The notes beneath the pieces were generated by a model. The model was not told where the DNA came from, searched no databases, and saw only the letters and a program-made list of their open reading frames with translations. A stretch of 64,000 nt of DNA from Armigeres subalbatus (taxonomy: Eukaryota; Arthropoda; Insecta; Diptera; Culicidae). Below, piece by piece: positions 22,995 through 33,440 of this stretch; positions within the stretch are counted from its first letter, which is position 1, and each line of letters begins with the position of its first letter. The DNA lies in assembly GCF_024139115.2 (NCBI RefSeq), contig NC_085140.1, positions 49,246,907 to 49,310,906 on the forward strand, given 5' to 3'. Position numbers and translations under genes: made by a program.

Positions 22995-24258
22995 AATGGC
23001 GGGCATAGAAAAGCTTTCAATTAACAACATATGAAATGCTAATAAAATACTAAGTTGAAAAGCAGGCCAAGTGCTGGTTGGAATGTACAGACATTGAAGA
23101 AGACTAGAGAGACGAAAGGGTCGTGGGATTTGAACCAGTTGTCGATATTTCCGCTGAATATAAGGAGCTTTACAATGGGCAGGCGCACATGTAAATACTG
23201 GACAGGGACTAGCGAACTTGAAGAATAAGATGAATGGACGATCGGAGAGGTAGGCGATTTAAGGCTCTATAAACCGTAATCAATCCGATGATGACGATGA
23301 TTTTATTCGAATCCGCACTAATACTAATAAAGTTTTGAACTAAATTCAATATTTTGGGGGTATTTGCCGACTTACCTCAATCATTGCATATTCTTTACAT
23401 TTTCATATTAATTTTTCACTTATCCAAACTAACAATTACTGAGGAATTGCTGGAAAAACGCCGAAAACTGCTTTTTTACTAGACCGACATTCGCATTTTT
23501 ATCGAACGCATACTAACTCCGAACGTTCGGAGCAAACACATACACACGCACTTGATTTTTCACTTTATCTTTTCCCACTGTTTCCTTGATTTAATCACTC
23601 CTAAAACATATTCACTAACTGAGTTTCACCTTTTTATTCAATCTTAACTACCGATTAATTCACTTCACGTCCAAAAGCTGTCGAAAACTTCCAAAAATCG
23701 AAGTGAGAGACAAATTTGACGACCGTATTGTAAATGCAATAAAATGCGGAAGACTCAAATTTACTAGCGCAATAAGTGAAATGGTGAGAACAAAATCTAC
23801 GCGATGCAACTTCATTCAATCCGAACAATACAACGTATACGCCAGCCACGTCCACGCCAACAAGCAAACAAAGATGTGTATACACAAGAAAATAATCATC
23901 TCTTCACCGTTGCCAGATTTATTTATTGGAAAAAATCATTGCTGTTTGTCGAATTGAGCAAATAAGCCAAAAATAAATATTTAAACATGTTATATAAGCT
24001 TCTGTTACATTCCAAGTGGTGTATGAAAAATTTAACCGGTAAAAACCCATATATTTGATAAAACGGTGACCATGTGTTATGATATAAATCAGCTGATATG
24101 TATCAGCTGGCATATTTTTAACACCCCATTTCCACCCACCCCAGTTGTAAACAAAATTTATTTATTGCTGCTGCACTTTTTCGTACCAATTGCTTCACTA
24201 TTACAAACAAGCGATACAGTCATCAATTTTCAAAACATTGTGATGGAGTCTTGAGCCT
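22995..24258. other. Unassigned interval, possibly inserted into the Bel/Pao gag
   Basis: The interval separates two minus-strand gag-like pieces that are in the right order for one element, so it may be an insertion. No gene is recognised. 23500-23900 has a palindromic CCGAACGTTCGG and a mixed AT/AC-rich texture reminiscent of LTR or leader DNA, which I cannot prove. Confidence 0.35.
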
Positions 24259-24261
24259 AAA

Positions 24262-24482
24262 TGACGGCTAGTCACCCGGTAGTACCTACGTAGTCTCTTA
24301 GGTCAATGCGTTCTTTGATCTGTTTTCCGAGAGTAGTTTTATCGACGAACTCAAGATCGGATTGTGCCCTCTGAATGTCGGGCCATAGCTTGTTGAGACT
24401 CTCGAGACGAACCGGAACTTCAATAGCATCTCGTTCCATCTAATAGTCGTCGACAAAGGTCTGACTTCTGGTCTGGCTTCTG
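24262..24482 (-). pseudogene. Gag N-terminal-like fragment
   Basis: The minus-strand frame contains RLESLNKLWPDIQRAQSDLE followed by FVDKTTLGKQIKERIDL. This resembles the heptad-like N-terminal part of LTR-retrotransposon gags that precedes DUF1759. It is open for about 55 codons, bounded by stops. It is probably Bel/Pao and may belong to the 22030-22992 remnant. Confidence 0.45.
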
Positions 24483-24504
24483 ATTTTAGTTTCCAACCAT
24501 TTGA

Positions 24505-24840
24505 CTACACCTCGGTAAAATTTTCTGCTGGATTTTGGTCCACGTGCATTTTAAATGGGGCCGGAATTTTGGGGTTCCGTGCCTGAATCCCGAAAACATC
24601 GGATATGTAAAAACACATGGGGAAAAAATCAAATTCCCGAGGTGTAAGGCTACCTTCAGGCAGGGCAAAATAAGCCTTGTGTAATTCTAAATCGGGAGCT
24701 AGAATGGCGGAGTTCACGCCGTCCTTGATGGTCCACGGATTCATGGGATTCGACGACAATCCATTTACAGTGCGACGAGGTCTCCAAAAAAGCTTTTTAT
24801 GTCTTGCATAATGATAGGGGAGTTGGGCGCTCTTTTCCAA
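24505..24840 (-). CDS. Unrecognised 111-codon open frame
   Basis: This minus-strand frame has a protein-like composition (many Pro, Phe and charged residues, for example PREFDFFPMCFYISDVFG) and runs into the gag-like fragment below it, in a frame that stops before joining. I do not recognise a family. It could be the 5' part of the same retroelement, an unknown retroelement protein or a chance frame. There is a near-start ATG but no supporting Kozak or splice context. Confidence 0.25.
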   Translation of the reverse strand: MEKSAQLPYHYARHKKLFWRPRRTVNGLSSNPMNPWTIKDGVNSAILAPDLELHKAYFALPEGSLTPREFDFFPMCFYISDVFGIQARNPKIPAPFKMHVDQNPAENFTEV

Positions 24841-24859
24841 TTGACCTTAGGAGCACATT

Positions 24860-25190
24860 GGCGATTCGTCTAACCACCCAATGAACAAGAAATTACAGAT
24901 TTCTATGGCCGTTATTCGGTTCGCAGGATCAGATGTTTTTAAGCACAAGTAAAAGCGATTCTGTGCTCACTTTTCGTTCCACCACACCACACAACGGGGA
25001 CACAATTCGTTTGTTTCTTCTCCAGGTAACTCATAGGAACCAAACAGCACATCCAAGTCTTTTATAGTTCACAAACTCTTTATTTTTATCACTTTTATTT
25101 CAGAACCTTTATTCAAGAACTAACTTGCTTTACTTGTAAGCTATCAAACCGGCTTCGTATACGGCAGCTCGAGAACAGACCAGATCTTTA
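24860..25190. other. No recognised gene
   Basis: Contains TATAAAAG/TTTATTT-type motifs on the minus strand near 25060-25105, which might be LTR control signals of the neighbouring remnants. Nothing firm. Confidence 0.3.
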
Positions 25191-25194
25191 CTGT

Positions 25195-25518
25195 ACGAAG
25201 AATGAACCACGAGCTCGCCCAACTCTACGGCGAACCCAGTATCCAGAAGGTAGCTAAAGCCGGAAGGGTACGATGGGCAGGGCATGTTGCAAGAATGCCG
25301 GACAGCAACCCTGCAAAGATGGTGTTCGCTTCCGATTCGGCAGGTACGAGACGGTGTGGAGCGCAGGGAGCGAGGTGGGCAGACCAGGTGCAAAACTACT
25401 TGGCGAGCGTGGGGCGCATTCGAGAATGGAGAGATGCGACCTAGAACCGTGTATTGTGGCGTCAAATTGTTGATTCAGTGTTATCTGTTTAGATGTAAAC
25501 TAAATAAATGAAATGAAC
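25195..25518 (+). pseudogene. 3' end of an RTE-like non-LTR retrotransposon
   Basis: The frame encodes MNHELAQLYGEPSIQKVAKA followed by GRVRWAGHVARMPD and later an ARWADQV motif. This is the conserved C-terminal tail of the reverse transcriptase in a mosquito RTE-like family. The coding part ends near 25444-25475 and a short 3' region ends in AAATAAATGAAATG-like repeats, as RTE tails do. It is 5'-truncated just upstream of the MNHEL motif, the usual outcome of incomplete reverse transcription. The same tail occurs inverted at 57722-57990. Confidence 0.75.
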
Positions 25519-25519
25519 T

Positions 25520-25884
25520 TTCTTTACTAACAAATAGAACAGTTCTAAATTAATTTCACGTATAGTGGGTGGTATCTTGATCACAGGTTTGTTTTGTTTT
25601 CGCTGATGGTTGTTGATGACGTCGGAAAAAGAAGTTCCTTGAAGATAGACGTCTTTTTATAGTGTGCATAATTTCTTCATGTAGTCTTCATCATAGTTGA
25701 CCAGATAAAGCGAGATCGATCAAAAAAGCAAATTTCTACAGTGCGCCATGTGGTTTTTATCCGCGAACAAAATACTGCCCTGCCTTTTCGTCTTTGCTCT
25801 GCCCGTACTCGCGAACAAAGCAAGCGCCAGAAAAATGCAGACGGTAGGTTCGCGCGTTCGTGTGGCATTTTTGGTAGGCCCAAA
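25520..25884. other. No recognised gene
   Basis: Sequence between the RTE tail and the left end of the large inverted-repeat element. It contains CTTTGCTCTGCCCGTACTCG and an inverted GCGAACAAA pair at about 25765 and 25811 but no annotatable unit. Confidence 0.4.
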
Positions 25885-26087
25885 TAGGGGGACGGGACAA
25901 GATCGCCACCTGGGGCAAGAAGAGCACCCCTTAATTTTACTGCTATTATGACTTTTTTTCTCTAAATAACCCCGGACACTGTTAAACTATTTTCCAACAA
26001 AAGGCTTGACACTGAAAAATTAAATGAATCTGAAATTCAGATAAATTAGCAAAACTTGGTGCAAACTTGGATTTTCTTATAAGAAAT

Positions 26088-26242
26088 CTCGCTTAACTTT
26101 TCAAAAGGACCTAAGTAACATTTTTTTCATGAATTAATTTGAGTACTGTAATCAAAAGCTTTCATGTTGTTCTGTTGACTGCGCTATTCAGCTTAATTCA
26201 TGAATAAAATGTTACTTAGGTTCTTTTGAAAAGTTAAGCGAG
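26088..26242. repeat. 50-bp inverted repeat, MITE-like
   Basis: Arms 26088-26137 and 26193-26242 (beginning CTCGCTTAACTTTTCAAAAG) are nearly perfect complements around a 55-bp centre. They could form a strong hairpin RNA. Non-coding. Confidence 0.75.
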
Positions 26243-26587
26243 AAATCAGCATTAGAAAATAAAGTTTTTAAAAACAAAATCATTTTTGTAATGAAAATCT
26301 TAACCAAGTACACATCTTATATGTCATCAAAAAATGTTTTAGGGCAATTTAAAATATTCACAGTGAAATGTTTGACCATGCTTAATTAGATTAGAATAAT
26401 TTATCTCAAATGGGGCAAGATGAGCACCCCATTTTTAAACAATGAAATAATACACAAAATACTGAAACTCTTTTGCACAACTTACAATTATGATTTACTG
26501 TGCGCTGAATCTGTTGAGTAACGTACATATTATTAAATTTCTGAAATTTTAAACTGATTTTTGCTATTCAATGTAATTTTGATGGTA

Positions 26588-27316
26588 CCGCCAAAGGGGG
26601 TGTCATTGGGCCAAAATGTGGTATGCTATAAGTAAATGTTACAAAGATCTAGTAGTTAACTATGGAATCAAGTTTTAATTAGTTTGGTACAAGCCTGAAC
26701 AATGAATTTACCACTGTATGCGAAAAAAAAAAATGAGGGAAATTCTTCAAAGTTATATGTTGTTTAAAATTGGCCCATTCTCACCCCTCACAGGGGGTGA
26801 CATTGGGCCAAGTACAACAAAGTTCAGCGGTGACGATGCAACGATTCAATCGTTCATTGAAAATAATTGCCTACATTACGGTTCTTACCAACTATGTACG
26901 GCAAATCAACGAAAGGCTTGGCCCAATCTCACCCCTTTTCAGCGTGCATTGCTCGTTGCTAAGAAAAACCAGAACTGCTAAATAAATATTCATAAAATTC
27001 GATAAAACAACAACAGATTATCGTAACATGATATAAAATTAGTTATGTAATATATTTGTGGGGCATTACTGACACTATTTTAATACGGGTTCATTCGATC
27101 AATAGTTTTACATTCAAATTCCAAGCATTATGCTACGAGCACAATTAATTCTTGGAATTTATTTTGTGATTTCCTAGACGTGAATTTTAATATTATTTCG
27201 AACCGTTTGAAGTTTTCATCAAAATTCGTAACAGTTTCTGAGATATAAGGAGTTGAAACATTTTTCGTTTTTGGCCCAATCTTACCCCCTAGGCCCAATG
27301 TCACCCCGAACGACGG
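26588..27316. mobile_element. TA-flanked element inside 25885-27496
   Basis: The left end CCGCCAAAGGGGGTGTCATT and the complement of the right end CCGTCGTTCGGGGTGACATT pair, with TA duplications at 26586-26587 and 27317-27318. The end motif TTGGCCCA(A/T)TCTCACCCC recurs internally at about 26772 and 26920. Part of it (27085-27300) is repeated at 47728-47880 and 48890-48960. Same end family as 20641-20855. Confidence 0.75.
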
Positions 27317-27496
27317 TATCATGAAAAAATAATTACTTATTGATCCCAAAAAATGTTTCATTGTTTTTATATGGCCAATGCGCATTCAATGCTATTATTT
27401 ATTGTTAATATTGGTGCTCTAATGCATTTTAGTTAGGCAAAATGATTTTTAAAAGGTGCCCTTCTTGCCCCGTAGGGATGCACACCTTGCCCCGTA

Positions 27497-28234
27497 GTAT
27501 ATTTGAACAAGTCAAAACAGAGTTTTATTTAAGTCACATTTATCTGGATTATCGCACTTTTGACGTAGGACTACGTCCGTCTTTTCTATATTGGGGTACG
27601 CTCTACGATTGCGAAAATCAGGGACCGTCACGAAAATTTGATAGACTTTAAACTTTTTTAACTCAGCCGTTTCTCGATGGATTTTCAATTTTTTTGGACT
27701 ATTCGATCAAGGATGAGTCAACGCTTCTTTGTATGCATATGAAAATACTATTTTTCAACTGTACTTGCTTAACGACTGTATGATATTTAGCTTTATGGTT
27801 TTTCTTTCAGTCTTGGCAGTCTGTAAAAGCAGCAAAAACGAGTTTGCCTTTACATCCGACGGTTTCGGTTATAAACCTTATATATTAAACCTTTTTCAAG
27901 GAATAGAGGCTCGCTTTTTTGTTAAAACATGGACATGTTCCATATACGTTCGTCTGGTTAATCAAAATGGTGCCCACCCCGGTGCTGCTGTGTCGATAAT
28001 TTTGTGGTCACTGTGATCGCCACTGAACTATAATTGTATTTCGATTTTTGCTATCGGTATGTTTATGTTTTTGTTGTATCGCCTACACTTTCTTCTCGAC
28101 ACCAAGGCTGAAAGAAAAACCATAAAGCTATTTTTCAACTATTTATTATCGATAATTGATATAAAGTTTAGAAATAGGTAAACTAACCAATCACGTACAT
28201 GCATCACTAGCACAGACATCAAAAATCAATCACT
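27497..28234. other. No recognised gene; inverted repeat and Penelope-like motif
   Basis: Segments 27788-27817 and 28103-28130 are inverted copies (AGCTTTATGGTTTTTCTTTC). Between them, 27860-27905 reads TCCGACGGTTTCGG followed by CCTTTTTCAAGGA, the type of terminal motif seen in Penelope-like elements. A 95-codon open frame across this area has no recognisable domain. Confidence 0.4.
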
Positions 28235-28830
28235 TGCGGGTTTGAATCTAATCCTCAGTTTGAGCAAGATTTCACGCAGAGCGGACGCATCAAAGCGATT
28301 GCAGCGGAGCGGACACAGCATCACGGAGGCGCTAATAACATTTTCAACGGAAATCCATCGCATTGGTGGTGGTGCTCGATGTGTTGCTGCAGATCATTCA
28401 ACCTCAACGAACCAGCATTTCATATGAAGAAAGGGTTGGCCATAAAAATAGCACTGTGGTGATCCCGCACCGCCAGTGCCGATGCTGAAAATTTATTACA
28501 AATTGTGGTGTCAGTTAGTTGGAAAGGAGCATTGGGAAAAGAAAATTGGTTCTTCTCAGGACCAACATTTTATGGAAAGAAAGAGTTAATTGCAATAATG
28601 AACTGTTTCGGTGGCATCGGGTTTGGCGTGGTAGCTTGGTTGCTGTTAGTGATCCCATCCATTAAAATTTACTGCATCATCTCCCTCCGACGCGCTACCA
28701 AATTCGCTATTTACGATTGAGTTTCGCACTTTGAAGAAAGTTTATTTCGGATAGTCGGATCAACCTACTTTTGTATAAAATGGTGGCTTTTGTATAAAAT
28801 CAATGAAGACGCCACCTCAGTGGAAACTAT
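28235..28830 (+). repeat. Direct repeat 'R', copy 1
   Basis: Shares ordered blocks with 38120-38540: ACGCAGAGCGGACGCA, CACGGAGGCGCT, ATTGGTGGTGG, CATTCAACCTCAAC, CATCTCCCTCCGACGCGC and GACGCCACCT(C/T)AGTG. The copies differ by many substitutions and indels. It lies about 0.6 kb upstream of the gag frame. Its nature (5' UTR, LTR-like or separate repeat) is undecided. Confidence 0.65.
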
Positions 28831-29844
28831 CTACATCAAACACCTATCGGTGAACGTCGCTCGGTCAGACAGATGCCAAGAGATAATGTTTTGTAATATG
28901 AAGAAAATTTGTCTTGAGTCAAATTTCTGTTGCTATTCCTAGCAACAATACGCATCTTAGATAACCAACATCTCATAAACAAATACAGAATCAAGCGAAA
29001 AAAAAAAATTCATACGATTTTCAGAATCTGTCATTCTCGGAACGGTCAGTTGTCTGCGGAATCCCCATCAAAATGGCTCGCGCGCGTTCAAAAGCATGTT
29101 TCTTATATCTAATGAAGTAATTCCATTAGCTACGCCCCTTCATCAATTATGAGTGCACATCATATTTTCACCCATATCAGATCACAAAGGGGCGGAGATA
29201 GCGGGCTTATTTTATTGAATAAAAGAAAGCTGCTTTCCAGCGCGCGCGAGCCTTTTTTCATTCGTATCTCGACCTCCGATCTGATCGGTCACTCGCGGTT
29301 GTATTGTTATCAACTGACTCGCTTCGTTGTCGTGTGAAGTACGCTACGTATTCGTGTCTGAGTGTGTATGCGATATATCCCATCATGGGTGGCAACGCAG
29401 CAGACTCGGCTGCGTACAAAGGTGTACATTAAGCTTTGCTCCGATGGTCTGAAGCTGATGACTGAGACCTTAGTATTACAGGGTGCTGGACGTTTTGAAG
29501 CAAAATAATCATGAGTTTTTTACTCATGATATGCCCAGCGACAAGCCGCTTAAAGTGGTGCTACGAGGTCTCGATGACATGAATATCGAGGAATTGAAAA
29601 GCTTACTGGTGAAATGCGGACTTGCTACCGCTGTAAACAAGATTGCCAGACAACATACGTCGAGAAAATATAGTGACCAGCTATACTTGATCCATTTGCA
29701 ACATGGGTCAATTACTTTAAAGGATCTGAGAACAATAAAGATAATCGACAGCACCGTTGTCAACTGGTAGCGGTACAGACTAGTTCATCGTGACGTTACG
29801 CAGTGTATGAACTGCTGTATAGACCTGTGCGCCGGTCATATCAT

Positions 29845-29950
29845 CGGCGGCGGCGGCGTGGTGGTCACTTTTGCCCCGGCGGCGGCGGCGTCACGGCGGC
29901 GCGCCGTTGACTTTTATCGGCGGCGGCGGCGGCGGCGTGAACCGGCGTGG
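29845..29950. repeat. Left subterminal CGG-triplet block
   Basis: Three clusters of 4-6 CGG triplets, each ending CGTG or CGTC, separated by short spacers. The strong GC bias contrasts with AT-rich flanks. The right-end counterpart at 36975-37078 carries the same ATCGGCGG...CGGCGTGA plan in the same orientation. Confidence 0.8.
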
Positions 29951-30544
29951 ATGAAAAAATAAATGGTTGAAAAAATCAATTTTACCGCGGATGTTTGGAT
30001 TAATGCGGTTTGATTCACACGGTTGGAATCGCCCGTATAAAAGCCGATTTCAGTGGATTAAAATTGCAATATTCTGCGTTTGCCGATCATCAAACAGCAC
30101 ATTCAAAATAGTCAATTGCCGGCGATACTAATCAATACCTGATTTCAAAATGTTATTTGAATTACCACTATTTTGTTACTCTGCGATTTTGATCAATCAA
30201 ATTTTAACAATAAATCCTGCTTCACTTTTTCGTGACCCCTAAGTGTTAAGAATTATTTCGGTGTCATAGAACAAATTGGTAATAACTTTTTTCAAAAGTT
30301 ATTTCCAATTTAGGTTTTAGATACACTTCAGTCGTTTTGATCTCTAATATTTTCCTGAAATTTGCCTAAATATGCCAAAAAAGCTCTTGGTGGAGTTTCT
30401 GAAAGAATTTCTGGAGGTAACTATGATTTTTTCAAATTCCTACAGGCATTTCTCAGTAAATTTCATTAGGAATTCCTTCGTAAAATCCTATGACAATGTC
30501 TGCAGAAGTTTTCTATTTTAGAAAGAATAATCCATTCCCATCTT

Positions 30545-30880
30545 CCTCGATTGCACACCCCAGAGCCAACGTCCTGTTCCAGGTTCTCTGCAAGTTCTTT
30601 TGCTGGTCTCTCTTCCTGCATACGCACTACATGTCCAACCCACTGTAATCTGCCTTATTTTATCAACCTGCCTATGTCTGCATTTTTGTATACTTGGTTT
30701 AACTCGTGGTTCATTCATTCATCTGCTCCATTTACCATTTTCCACCACGCTGCCAAGTATTGAGCACCGTATTTTCAACTCAAACACTTTGAGAATTTGA
30801 TAATCTGCATTTTAACGTCCATGATTCATGGCCGTACAGGACGGCTGGACGAATCAACGATGTGTACAGAGCTAGTTTTG
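30545..30880 (-). pseudogene. RTE-like reverse-transcriptase C-terminal fragment
   Basis: On the minus strand the frames read SLIRPAVLYGHESWTLK, then (after a shift) a VENTVLN-like segment, then MNHELNQVY-like and WVGHVVRMQEERPAK-like motifs. This is the thumb-to-C-terminal region of RTE-type RT. It is scattered over three frames with stops, so it is an old fragment carried inside the 29820-37083 element. It is a different lineage from the 25195 and 57722 copies, judging by the tail motif. Confidence 0.65.
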
Positions 30881-31039
30881 TCAGTGTCTGTAGGTAGCTT
30901 CATGAAGTTACAAAAGAATTTTCTGGAGGAATTTTCAATGGATTACCCTGAGAAATTCTCTATTAAATTGCTTAAAGTAGTTTTAGAAGAATTCCTATGG
31001 GAATTTCAGGAACAATTATTGTCAAGAAACTTGCTAAGG

Positions 31040-31805
31040 AACTCCTAGAGAAATTACTAAAACAAAATTCCGAAGGAATATCAAATTGATTTTCAAAGAA
31101 ATTCCAAAGTTCCGAAGCTGACAGAAATTTCCGAAATAATCCGTTAATACATTTCTTAAGGAGTTTTTAGAGCTTTGGAATTTTGAAACAATTTCCTAAG
31201 GAACTCCTAAAACATTCTCTGTAGATATTTAAAAAAAAAAAAGGATTTTCAGAAGGTATATCCGAATTTCTGAACGAAGTCTTAACGGAATGTCTAAAGG
31301 AATTTTCGGAGATATCTAAGACTGTCAGAAGTTTCTTCAGGAGTTACTTTGAAAAAAAAAACCTGCAAGGACTACGGATATTCCTTCAGGAACTTGTTCA
31401 GGAATTCTTAAGGAAATTTCTTCCTAGAACTTTTCAAGGAATTCCAAAAGAGAGAAGAATTTCTTGAGGGAAAACCTTAACGATTTTCCCAAGATTTTCT
31501 TAAACAAATTTCTGAAGGATTTTTTTCCGAACTAATTCCTGAGATAATTTCCGAATATAGCTGAGAGAATTTTCGAAAGACTTTCTGGAATTCGTTTCCG
31601 GAGGAGTTTTTGTAGAACTTCTTGAGGTAATATCCGAGGTGATTTTTTGGAGAATTACAAAAAAATCCTAGAGAAATCTAGGAATTACTCCAGAAATACC
31701 AGTAGGCATTTCCTCTGAAATTCTATTAGAAATTTCTTCATAAATTCCTTTGAGAATTCCTCCGGAAATTCCTTCAAATATTCCTTCAGAAATTCCTTCA
31801 GGGGT
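31040..31805. repeat. Degenerate GGAATTCCT/AAATTTCTT array, segment 1
   Basis: Words such as GAAATTCCTTCAG and GGAATTTCTTAAGG recur at irregular spacing of about 15-45 bp on both strands, giving a quasi-palindromic satellite texture. No single unit is well conserved. Confidence 0.6.
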
Positions 31806-33440
31806 TTTGTATAAACCACGTAGTGGTTTAGTGGGTGGGTGGGAATTGGTTTTCGAAAAAGTCTACGAAGGGGGGCGGGGGTATACGAAAAGTCTACGTA
31901 GACTTTTTTTCGGAATACATTTAATACAGCAGCTTTGTGCGAAGTTCACTTGTTTGATTTTTTTTCGATTGCTCCGTTTTTTTTGCAAGACTTTACCGAA
32001 ATTATCTCTCGAATCTCTTATGGATTTCACTAAAGTAATAGTCTGAACTACGGCTTAAAAATATCATGATTTTAACAGCAAATTCTTCTATGTTGAGCAC
32101 GAAAACTCTCCAAAGTATTCTATAAAAAAATTCGAAAAAATTTCAAAATTTCCGCTTGGATTACATTGTAGATCCTACTAAAATATCTTTTGATTTTCAG
32201 CAGGAACTTCTTTAGAAACTACAAGTGATTCTTTAGAATTTCCACGGGGAATTATATCACACTTCGACGAAAAATTATTTAGAATTTACAAAGGAAGCAT
32301 TTTGGAATATCCAAGAATCCAAGTCTTTGGAAATTCCAGAAGAAATTCTTTGGAACTTTTAAGGGGAATTCTCCGAAATTTCCGTGAGAAATTCTTCAGA
32401 ATTTCCACTGAAAATTTTCTGGGAAGTCCCCGGAAATTTTTCTTAATTTCTGAATTCTTGGAGTTTTTGCGAGGAATTCTTTGGACATACATATAAGTGA
32501 AATTCTTCGAAATTTAACGGCAATTTCTTCGGCAGTTCTAATGAAAATTCTTTGGAATTATCGATGAAAAAAGAAATTTTTGAAAACTTTCACGAGAAAT
32601 TATTTGAATTTTCCACCAAAAACTCTTTGAGTTTTCATAAAAAAAATATTGCAATTCTTGTAAGAATGCATTAGTAATTTTCATGAAAATTTATTCTATT
32701 TTTTACGAAAAATTCACCACAAATTCAACTAAAATCCTCCATAATTTCCACCGAGAATTATCTGGGAAACTCTTTGGAATGTACATAGGATTTTTTTTAA
32801 ATTTCTTCAGGAAATCGCTCCTACTTTGCAAGAGAAATGTCAAAATATCGTAGGAAACCTTAAGCATGGTTTCAACGGCAAATAATTCCAAATTTTAACG
32901 GAAAATTACTCGACATTTTAACGGGAAAACTTTTGGAATTTAGAAAAAATTCTTGAGATTTCAACGGAATGGAATTTTCAAGAAAAATATCGGAATTATC
33001 ACGGAGAGTACTCCAATTACCTGGAAACTTTGAAGGTTATCAATCGGGAAATTCTACGACAAACTTTTTGGAATGTAGACTTGACGTTCTCGGAATTGCA
33101 ACTCGAAAATTCTTGGGTTTTCTACAAATTAGAACCGGCATGAAGAATTATAATTCAGATGCGTGACAGATTTTAAGCAGTGGCGCGCCTATGCAAGTGT
33201 CGGTGGCGGTAGCGCACACCTCTAGGAGGAATCAAATCCAACAGAAATTGAATTAATTGGCTTCGAGATTTGGTTTCAGGAGCTATGGACAGAGGATTGA
33301 ATTAATGTTAAATTATGTTAAATTTGAAAAAGTCTACGTAGACTTCAAGGGGATGGGGGAGGGGTTTTGGAAAAGTCTACTAGGGGGGAAAGGGGGGTGG
33401 GTTTGAAAATGTGAAAATTCGGCCTACGTGGTTTGTGGGA
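31806..33440. repeat. GTCTACGTAGAC-bearing blocks around a second array
   Basis: Block 1 (31806-31915) has AAACCACGTAG, G-rich spacers and the perfect 20-bp palindrome centred on GTCTACGTAGAC (31888-31907). Block 2 (33320-33440) has the same palindrome core, G-rich spacers and CCTACGTGGTTT. AAACCACGTAG and CTACGTGGTTT are complements, so the pair may be the two ends of one non-autonomous element of about 1.6 kb. The interior is a TTTGGAATTTCC-type degenerate array (32060-33130). Confidence 0.45.
33178..33222. mobile_element. Lone right end of a CGG-type hAT-like element
   Basis: GGTGGCGGTAGCGCACACCTCTA ends in the same terminal 15 bp as the 12471-15856 element and is preceded by GC-rich triplets. 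No partner left end was found nearby, so it is a truncated copy. Confidence 0.4.

Larger units (their letters stand above)
25885..27496. mobile_element. Large TA-ended inverted-repeat element (GGGGCAAG ends)
   Basis: The left end TAGGGGGACGGGACAAGATC, followed by TGGGGCAAGAAGAGCACC, mirrors the right end, whose complement reads TACGGGGCAAGGTGTGC and then CGGGGCAAGAAGGGCACC. The whole is about 1.6 kb and holds a separate MITE-like inverted repeat (26088-26242) and a complete TA-flanked element (26588-27316). No transposase is seen. Lone ends of the same type are at 39245-39280 and perhaps 40410-40430 and 56455-56500. Confidence 0.65.

Noticed and set aside
24505..24840. Endogenous viral element
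   Set aside because: The frame does not resemble any viral protein I recognise and lies next to gag-like retroelement sequence, so a viral origin cannot be supported.
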